A stretch of 64,000 nt of DNA from Aplysia californica. Lineage: Eukaryota > Mollusca > Gastropoda > Aplysiida > Aplysiidae. The translations under genes and the position numbers were made by a program. The notes below the pieces were generated by a model, which saw only the letters and a list, made by a program, of their open reading frames with translations, did no database searches and was not told the origin of the DNA. The stretch's first letter is position 1; each line of letters opens with the position of its first letter. This document shows positions 1 through 10,142 of this stretch, piece by piece. Location of the stretch: positions 1,191,851 through 1,255,850 of the forward strand of contig NW_004797367.1 of assembly GCF_000002075.1 (NCBI RefSeq), written 5' to 3'.

Positions 1-568
1 GCCCTCCACAACTTCCATTCTTTCTTCTCAGGATCCACCTCAAAGTCCATCTGGTGGGTGTTTTGGTGTTGTTTACTCCTTCTTCCCTATCAAACATCTA
101 AGGTCTTTATCTTTCCTCCTTTTTTGTATTTGTTACTCTCTTGTAACACCTCTTATCTTCAGCCCTTGTACTGTACAATGTAATTGTGCTGCAAGTGTTG
201 AAAAACTCTTAGTAAAACTATTCTGATTTGAATTATGTGGTTAAATTTCCCCTTTCACGAGAATGGCTTGAACCACTACCTTAGTTGGTTGAGCACTGAG
301 CTACGATGCAGATGGCCGTGGTTCCAATATCCATGGAGGCATTCTTGTGCTTGGATTGGTTAGGAACTTTTCAAGGTTCCCCGCATCCATGAGTTGGTCT
401 TGTTGGAAGTGGATATTTTGATTTGAAGACAAAGCCTCTTAGCCTTGATAGTGAGGCACTTTACACCCAAACCATTACCTTACCAAACCTTACGTCGCCT
501 CATCATACTACAGCACCTTATCGCATTACCATACCAAACCATTACCCTACATAACATTTTTTTTTCAG
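1..568 (+). other. FATP intron with an R1 repeat copy and a tRNA-like SINE fragment
   Basis: No FATP-like coding is visible left of 569. An R1 copy spans about 50-226. About 275-340 has TTAGTTGGTTGAGCAC and GTGGTTCCAATATCC, which look like decayed A and B boxes of a tRNA-derived SINE. Confidence 0.5.
50..226 (+). repeat. Interspersed repeat R1, copy 1
   Basis: R1 is a ~170-bp repeat with many copies in this window. It starts GTGGGTGGTTGGCGGGTGCT, has TTTGCTCCTTC, CCTATCAAACATCTATCGTC, TTGTTACTCTCTTGTAACAC and CTTATATGACCTTATTGTGT, and ends GTAAAACTCTTACTAAAA. I see no terminal inverted repeats and no clear pol III boxes, so its class is open. Confidence 0.8.
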
Positions 569-614
569 ATTTCCAAAGCAAAGGCGGTGGTATTTGCTGG
601 AAACCTTGCTCAAG
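569..614 (+). CDS. SLC27A: FATP exon, N-terminal side of AMP-binding domain
   Basis: Acceptor after a T-run, then [15 protein letters not shown], which matches the FATP stretch just before the P-loop exon. Donor caag|gtatgt. Starts in phase 0 and ends with one base of the next codon. First exon of this gene inside the window. Confidence 0.85.
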
Positions 615-3600
615 GTATGTGGGCCACGATTTGGATGAATTCACATTGTTTGTGAATGCTTTCAAAATAACTTTGTTTTTTGTTTATTTGTATTTGACTT
701 TTTATTCAAAGATTAAGTCTTAAAATGCAGTTTGTTGTTTTTGTTGCTTTTCAAAATCCCTAAATGACCTTCTATATTGTACTTATGTACTTTCCCTTTA
801 CTGAAAGAAGCAAAAACATTTAAAGATTTAAAAAAAAGAATTGACCAACTGGTTAGAGAGTGCCCCAAGTACATTCTACTTTTTTTCTTTCTGTTTGATG
901 ACTTGTTTTTGTCTGAACCTCAGTTTACTGTTGTTAAGTGAATGTAATTCAATTTTCTGCAATTCAGCCAATCAAAGAAAGTAGAAAGATCAGAAAAAAT
1001 CGTCCAATTGGGTGGTTGGAGGGCTCCTTTGGTAGGTTCCTCTTCTTTACTATCTCCTTTTCCTCTCTGTTTGTGTACCTCTCTTTCTTTAGTTTCTAAA
1101 TTGCAGTTCTTTATTGCTCCTGTGTAGTTTGCTCCTTCTTTCACATCAAACACCTACCATCCTTATCTCTCCTCGTCCTCCTCTTTTATGTTTGTTACTT
1201 TCTTGTAAACCCCCCCCCCCCTTCCCCGGGCAGTGCTACTGACTGAAGTGTCTTTAGACCATTCCCAAAGTATTAACGTGTTCTTATGCACAGTAGAATT
1301 GTAAATCGGTTGATTTATCAATGTCATGCTCATACTGTGCCGGAACAACGTAGGGGGAGCTGCTATTTTTTCTTTCCCCATCCTTACTATCGTAATTTTT
1401 CCTCTACTTCTTTTGTATGTTTATCACTCTCTTGTGAACTGCTATTTCGGGGTTGCCTTGATAGTCGAAGCAGACTTTGTGCTGTTTAGGCTAGAGGGGT
1501 GAGCAGAGCAAGCCTGATTCTCCGTTTGAACTTCTCTGTTGACATCCACCCCTTGGCGCTCATATGACAGTGTGCAGTTGCGAGCGCAGTGAAACCTTAC
1601 TAAAACAAACAAAAACTTTCTTGGAACCCCTGATAATCTTCTGCACTTGTATGACCTATCTGTTTTGCAAGTGCCTTAAAAAGCTTACTGAAATTAAAAT
1701 AAAGAAATTAAGTAACCAAGTGCTGAGTCATGTGAATTGTGTTGTTTCCAGCCCTGAAAGACGTACACCCCAGCCTGCCCAGCGATGTCACATACTACTG
1801 CCTCGGAACCTCCGATGTTAACAGTTTTGCCTACAGCAGTTTCGACAAAGAACTGGAGAAAAGCTCCTCCTTCCCTCCACCTCTGGTTGTTCGGGAACCA
1901 AAAGGTAGAACGAAAAGACAATATGTGAGGCAGCATGGTGGAATGAGGCTCTCGTCAATTTTTGGGCATGTAGAGTTATTTGTATCATCTTCAAGCTTGT
2001 TCACTTGTCTTTATGTGGATGAAAGAAATATCCTTTTATCTTGAATGCAAGTTGAGATATTTGCGAAAGAAGGAGGTGGGAGTCACCTGTTTTCAGAGGT
2101 AAAATTAGTGAGAAAATGGCCGCCAAAGGTTAGTTATTTCCTTAGCTTAAGAGTCCGTGGTAACTGAAAATTTACATTTTCTGTGCCTTTAATAAACGTT
2201 TTTCAGAAAAATCCACACGGAAATGAGTTCTAGGGCATGAAAGGTGTTGCGCCCCCAAAAAAAAATTCAATAAAAATTCACAAAAAGGGGGAAAATGCAA
2301 GTTTCTTCATTTTGATTAGTTTGACGAGAACCTGATTCCACCACGCTGCCTCACATATGTGCCACGACACTGTGGAATCAGACGCTCGGCTATTTTTTGG
2401 CATATGGAGTTATTGGTATCATCTTGAAGCATGTCCATTTGCCTTGCTTTCAATGAAAACAATACCCATTTATCTTGGATACAAATTGGGATATTTGCGA
2501 TTGAAGGAGGTGGGGTCGTCTTTGTTTCAGAGGTAAAATTAGCGAGAAAATGGCTGTCAAAGTTTTGTTATTTCCTTAGCTTGAGAGCTCGTGGAAACTA
2601 AAAGTTTCCATCTTTTATGCGTTTGATCGATGTTTTTCCAGTAAAATCAAGTCTGAAATTTGTTTTTAATGGGCATGAAAAGTGTTGCGCCGAAAGTAAA
2701 AATTCGATAAAAATTGCCAGACTGCGGATAATAGCAAATTTCTTCGATTTCATTGTTTTGACGAGCGCCTGGTTTCATCACGATGCCTCACATATTGTTT
2801 CTGGGACGGGCTCTAGAAGCAGCCCCCCTACCCCTCCTCTTGCACACTCACGCACACATGCACACGCACACACACACACATGCACATACACACACACACA
2901 CACACACACACTCAAACACGCACACACACACTCACACACACACTCTTTTTTTACTACTGAAGAATGTCGTCAGATAATGGACTCAAATCAAATTCACTAT
3001 TAGCTCATTCTGTGTCTGCATTTCTCCTTCGTAGCGTTGACACATCATGTTCATAATGAATTTATATTGTTTTTCTTAAGACATGGATTTTCAAAGATTT
3101 TTCTTTTAAAAAACCCCCCCAAAAAACCAAGCCAGTAGAAGGGGTGACAGGGTGAAGGGAAATGCAGATAACAGAATAGGGATAGAGAACAGTAGATAAG
3201 ATCAAGGAAAAGAAAATTCAGAGAAGAAACATTTTATTCTGTCGCTGGCTGGTTTCAATTCCAAGACCCTGAGGTATTTTGACCCTTGCTACCTTTCGAC
3301 GAGACAAAGTCCAACCTGAGACTTTGAATAAATAGATTCTCGTGTTACAGCTTCTAGTGTGAAGTGTACTTTTTTTACTCTCAAACAAGGTTCAAATTCA
3401 CCTGCCTCAGTCCGTCCTGCTTACTCCAGTCTGGAAAGATTTCCATATAACAAATTCAGTGGCAAGATAATTTATACACATTATAGCGGTTTTAATGTGG
3501 TAACTGGTGGTGCGGCTTTCGCTTTCTGCCTTCATTACCAGGTTTGATGTGATAAACAGAAAAAATAATGTCATATGAAGTAAGTTAATTGAAATATAAT

Positions 3601-3893
3601 ATATATACATATTTGTGTATGTGTATTTGTGTGTTCTTGTGTGTGTTTTCTTGTGCGTGTGTGTTTGTGTGTGTATGCTCATGTGCGTGCATGTATTTGT
3701 GTGTGTGTGTGTGTGTGTATGTGTGTGTGTATGTATGTATGTATGCTTTTGTGAGTGTGTATCTGTGTGTGTATTCTTGTGTGTGTATGTGTGCGTGTGT
3801 TCTTGTGTGTGTATGTGTGTGTTTGTGTGTACATGTGCATGTCTGCTTATGTGTATATGTGTGTGTGTGCGCTTATGTTCATGTGTGCATGTG

Positions 3894-3924
<31 letters not shown>

Positions 3925-6900
3925 TGCATACCTTTGCTCTCATCTCTCCCTTCAGTTGGTTGGATGGCATTACTAGCAAGTGTACTACTTTCTCATATTT
4001 TTGTGTGTTTATTACTGTCTTGTAACACCTCTGAACTTCAGCACTAAAACATTTATCGTCCTTATCTCTTATCTTTCTTTTTTGTGTGAGTTTATTACTG
4101 TCTTGTAACACCTCTGAACTTAAGCACTAAAACATTTATCATCCTTATCTTTGATCATTCTTTTTATTTTTGTGTGTGTTTGTTACTCTCTTGTTACTCC
4201 TCTAACCTTTAACACTTTTTTGACCTGGTTGTGCTGCGATTATTGTAAAACTTTTACTGAGTGGGTGGTTGGCGGGTGCTCTGGTGTGGTTTGCTCCTTT
4301 TTTCCTATCAAACATCTATCGTCCTTATCTCCCCTTCTTCTTTTTTATGTTTGTTACTCTCTTGTGACATCTCTTTTCGTCTGGCGCTCATATGACCTTA
4401 TGCAGTTGCGAGTTTTATAAAACCTCTACTAAAACTAAACTAACTCTTACTGAAACTAAACATCGGCTCTTATATGACCTGATTCTGTTGCATGTGCAGT
4501 AAAATGCTTACTAAATCTGACATTTCCCTGTCTTGTTGTGTCCCCACAGACGCTCTGTTCTACGTTTACACGTCCGGCACGACAGGGATGCCGAAAGCCG
4601 CCGTTGTGTCACATCTCAGGTGAGCGGATGACTGGCAGGTGCTCTGGTGTGGTCTGCTTCTTCTGTCCTGTCAAACGTCTGTCGTGCTAATCTGTCTTAT
4701 TTATTTTTGTGTTTGTTACTCTCTGTAATACGTTTAATCTTCATACGGTGCCTAAACAACATGGGGGGAAACTGCTGCTTTTTCTTTCCTCTTCCTTACT
4801 GTCGTCATTTTTTCCTCTACTTCTTCTGTATGTTTGTCACTCTCTTGTGAACTGCTATTTTTTGGGTGCCTTAGTAGTCGAAGCAGACTTTGTGCTGTTG
4901 AGGCTAGAGAGGTGAGCAAAGGAAGCCTGATTCCCCGTTTGGACTTCTCTGTTGACATCCACCCTTTCGCGCTCATATGACCTTATGTAGTTGCGAGCGC
5001 AGTAAAACCTTACTAAAAAACTAAACTAACTCTAATCTTCGGTGTGGCGTAATCGTGAGATTGCAGGTTCAGGGGTTCGAGCCTTAATTTGGTCCAACCG
5101 TGTGTCCTTGGGAAAGACACTTTACATGAATTTCTCACTTGGTTCAGTCCTTTCAGAGAAGAACTTCAAGCTCGGAGGTCCCGCCTCTTAAATAACCAAA
5201 CATTGTTGATAGGGGCGTTAAAGTGACTTAAACCTATACCATTTTCTAATCTTTGGCACCTATGTGACTTAATTGTGTTGCAAATGCTGTAAAATAAAAC
5301 TCTTACTAAAACTAAATGTCTCAGGTGAGCATGGGACACTCTGTTTAGCTCTCCATCAAAACCCCGGCAGTTCAGAGCCCCAAAAGTCTGTTCAACTCTT
5401 TTACCTCTTCACCGCTGTGCAGACATGTGCTGGCGAGTCGCTTGTGTTCTCCAGAACTGGTTGTGGGTGGTTGGCTGGTTCTCTAGTGTGTGGGGTCTGC
5501 TCCTTCTAATCTGTCAAACATCTATCGTCCTTTTCTCTCATTTTTTATGTGTTTGTTTCTCTCTAGTAACACCTCTAATTTCTGGCGCTTATATGACCTT
5601 ATTGTGTTGCAAGTGCTGTAAAATTCAAACTAAGTTTATTGACAAGGCACTTGATGGTGATGGTTCTCTGGATTTGACTGTTGGGGGGGGGGGGGGGGGA
5701 CATCCCTTTTCATGTATAAGATTTGGTTGACTTCAACAACTTTGTCAAATATGTCCCCAAAATAGTATGGATGAAGTGGCTTATACTGTCTCATTATTTT
5801 ATGAAAGGGACGAAAGGGAAAGGCACTGCTATTTAAGATGAGCTAAGGAGTTTGTTTTTCATTTACAAACGGCATGCTATTATTTCCATTGCTTACTTTT
5901 TTTACCATGTTAGGTACCGGTTGCTTGCACAGTCTATAACTTTTCTTCCTCGGATGTTAACGGTCATCATCATTTCTTGAATGACAAACTTTTATAATAA
6001 TCATTTTGTCATTGTTATCACTATCATTATTATTGTTGTTATCGTTATTATTATTTATTATTATTATTACCCGAGATACTAGTATTTATTTATTTTTTTT
6101 CATCGTTTTTTATCATTGTTATCATTGTCATTATCTTTATATATATATTTGTTCTTCTTCTTCTTATTGTTATTATTATCGCTGACAGGTTTTGCCTGAT
6201 GGGTTGGGGCATCAAGCTGTTCTTCAGCCTGTCGAACAAGGACGTCCTGTACATTGCTCTGCCTCTGTACCACACGGCGGGCGGGATCCTTGGGGTCAGC
6301 CAGGCCATCCTAGGGGGCACAACTCTGGCCATCCGGCCCAAGTTCTCCGCCAGTCAGTTCTGGACGGACTGCGTCAAGTACAAATGCACTGTAAGCGATT
6401 TTTTAAAATTAAGAGGGCGGGGGGTCTATCTAGCTTTATTATGTTAAATGTTAAAGTTTGTTCAAGGACTACTTCAAGAACAAATGTAATGTGAGTGAAT
6501 CGGTTTTAGTTTCTCTAGCTTAGTTAAATATTTTCGGGGTTTTTTGTAACGATTGTTCAAGGACTGCGTCGATTGCTGCTGCACTGTGAGTGGATTGTTG
6601 GGCTGCTTTTTTTTTTTTCTATTTTGCTTAATTAGATATATCATTTATATTGTTAATGATTGTTCAAGGACTGCGTCAAGTGCAAATGCACTGTGAGTGA
6701 ATTGTTTTGCTTTTTTTGTCTGTCTAGTTTAATTAGATATTAATATTTTTAATGCAAATGATTGGTTAAGGACTGCATGAAGTACGAATGTACAGTAATT
6801 GAATGGGGAGGGGGGGGGTTGGTCTATCATCTAGTCTAATCAAACATTCTTGTTTTTAATGTTAACGGTTGTTTATGGACTGTGTCATGTACAAATGCAC

Positions 6901-7418
6901 TGTAAGTGAATTGCTTTTCTTTTTTTTCTGTCATCTAGCATAATTAAACATTATTGTTTTTACTTTAATCTAGCTTACGGTTAATTAGACATTATTGTTT
7001 TTACTATCATTTAGCTTAATTAAACATTATTGGTTTTACTATCATCTAGCTTAAATAAACATTATTGTTATTAATGTCAATGGTTATTCATGGACTGTGT
7101 TGAGTACAAATACACTCTAAGTAAATTGGGGGGGGGGTGTTGTCTGTCATTTAGTCTAATTAAACATTGCTGTTTTTAATTTTAACATTTGTTCATGGAC
7201 TGCGTCAAGTACAAATGCCCTGTAAGTGAATCACTTTTCGTGTCTGTCTAGCTGAAACATTTTATTTTCATGTTAACTCTTTGAGCAGTACATGCGACTT
7301 CTGCTGCATCACTGTCTCTTGGCTGTGGCTGCCAATCGCAGCACAAGCTGCGTGGGTACTCTGTGTCTTGGTGTACTTTCCTACACTTTGCCGTAAAGCT
7401 TGTAGATCTGTCTATCTG

Positions 7419-7457
<39 letters not shown>

Positions 7458-10109
7458 TTCTCTTTCTCTCCCTCTCTCGCTCTCTCTCTGTCACTCTCTC
7501 TTCCTCTCTCCTCTCCCCCACTCTCCCCCACTGTCTTTCTTTCTGTTTCTTGGTATTTTCTTCAATATATAGTCAAAGAGGAAAGCTGCAATATGCTGTT
7601 TGACTCTTTGACTGACATAAGACTTCTTTTCTTAAAATCTATAACACTCTTCATCCCCCGACAGGCCGGCCAATACATCGGTGAGATCTGTCGTTACCTC
7701 CTGGCTCAGCCGTTCCGACCGGAGGAGAAGCAACATTCCGTACGGGTTCTCTACGGCAACGGGATCAAGCCACAGATTTGGAAAAGTTTCCAGGACCGTT
7801 TCGGGGTTCCCTTGATTGGAGAGTTCTACGGAGCCACGGAGGGCAACTGCAGTATAGGTGAATACTGATGTTCTTTGTCTAGGTGTTTATTATTACCATT
7901 TGTGTCTGAAATTGTCAGCATTTTGCTGGGTTGTTTTTAATTTTTGTGTGTGTGTGTGTGTGATTTTTTAGCCTCTGCCTCTTACATGTTTTTTTTGAAA
8001 ATCAAAAACCCTCTGTTGATTTTTGGGGAAGAATGTACTGTTCTCTATGGAGACAAGAGTGTGTGTGTGCATGTGTGTGTGTGCATGTGTGTGTGTGCAT
8101 GTGTGTGTGTGCATGTGTGTGTGTGCATGTGTGTGTGTGCATGTGTGTTTGTGTACGTGTGTGCAAGATTTCCCTTTTTAAGTGGTTGATTGTTTTAAAA
8201 GTTTTTAAAGTAATGTATTGAATTTAGTAGTTCTTCAAGTGCACTCCTGAACGAATTGCCTTTTTACATCTGACAGTCGCATTTGTGTTACATGCTCAGT
8301 TTTCTGATGAAAGTTTCCATAATTTTCAGGCGAACATATTATGTTCCTGTCAAAGTGTCTGTAAACGTCTCAGCTCTTCATATACTGATCCCACACCATT
8401 TGCAGGAATATCCTCTTTGTCCTATTTTTATTTGTTTTTACCTAATCTCTGTGATAGACAAAATGAGTAGTACATAGACAAATGGGAATTTTTACAATTT
8501 TTTAAAATTCTTCTTTTTTCTTTTTTAAACATTATCAGTAAACTTTGAGAACAAAGTAGGAGCTGTGGGGTTCACAACGAGAATCGCTCCGAGTCTGTAC
8601 CCAATCACCCTTGTCAAGGTGGACCCAGCGACCAACGAGATCGTCCGCGACAGTAATGGCATTTGTGTGAAGGCGGAGCCTGGCGAGCCGGGCGAGATGG
8701 TGGGCAAGATCATCAAGGGGAATCCAACCCGCGACTTTGATGGCTATGTGGACGGCAGCGCCACGCAAAAGAAAGTTATCAGTGACGTATTCAAGAAGGG
8801 AGACAAAGCTTTCTCCACTGGTAAGTTTGTTCGTTCTGTGTTTGATAAGACGGTCCCTTTACTGTTGGTCTAAAAAGAGTTTTACGAAGCCTGCAACACA
8901 ATTAAGTCTTATAAATGCGGAAGGTTAGAGGTCTTTCTAAGAGAGTAAAAAATGCAAGGAAAGAGGAGGAGAGATAACAATGGTGTGGGTGGTTGGCAGG
9001 TACTCTGGTGTAGTTTGCTCCTTCTTTCCTATCAAATATCTATCTTACCAATCTCTCCTCCTTCTTTTTTGTGTTTGTTACTCTCTTGTAACACCTCTAA
9101 TCTTCAGCACTTATATGACCTTATTGTGTTGCAAGTGCTGTAAAGCTTTTACTAAAAAAAAGATAACAATAGTGGGTGTTTGATTGGTTTTTGGTTTTAA
9201 TTTTTGAGTGTAGTAGATAATGTGATACAGCACTTATGTCGCACCGTTTATCGAACATTATACTTCTCCACACGGTTATAAATACAGGAAAAGTACAGCC
9301 TCATAATACTCTCGAAGCTTCTCTAATGACCACCTATCCTAGACAACCACCGAAACAAATGACCACCTTCCACTTACCCTCTTGTCTTGTTTCTATATTA
9401 AAATGGCGCTATTCAGGATGTTCATCTGTCTAAGACGGAAACTTTTCTCCTCATCAATGGATTATCTTTTATTTTTTATCGACTCTACCCTAAGACCTGA
9501 TTAAATTTTTTTTTCTTTTTTAACCTTATCCATACTCCTGGGGTCATTTTGGACCCCAGGGGTTGTATTCTTCACACTTCACATTTTAGAATACTTCTAG
9601 TGCGAAGATCTCTTTGAAACTTTCAGTATTTCTCAAAAATTCATTTTGACAGACTGCTATGCAAAGCGTACGGATCGGCTTAACTAGTAAAGTTCCTCTT
9701 TGGAAAGTGGGGGCACAGAGTTCCCTACGTCGTATCGATACGATAGTAAAACCCGATGTACGGATAGGGTTAATAAACATATTGAGTGCCTAGTGTAAGA
9801 CTCCACCATGCACCATTTTGAAAAGTGACGTATGGCAGAGTTTAACACTGAGCAGTCGATATATCTAATAATGTTGATTATTTTGTGTATTTTCAGGGGA
9901 TATTTTGGTGATGGATGACCTTGGTTACATGTACTTCCGTGACCGGACGGGCGACACGTTCCGTTGGCGAGGGGAGAACGTGAGCACCAATGAGGTGGAA
10001 GCTGTCATCAGTAACGCTATACAGCTGAACGATGCCGTGGTCTACGGTGTGGAGGTGCCGGGTACGTTCATACATGTGGATGCACACACTCATGTACGCA
10101 CACACACAA

Positions 10110-10142
<33 letters not shown>

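Noticed and set aside
32-53. Possible small FATP exon after TTCTTCTCAG near the left edge
   Set aside because: The peptide (GSTSKSIW or DPPQSPSG) does not match the FATP sequence expected before ISKAKAVV, and it runs into an R1 copy.
3407-4111. Long His/Thr- or Cys/Val-rich open frames on both strands
   Set aside because: They are translations of the TG/CA microsatellite at 3601-3934; no start context, domain or splice support.
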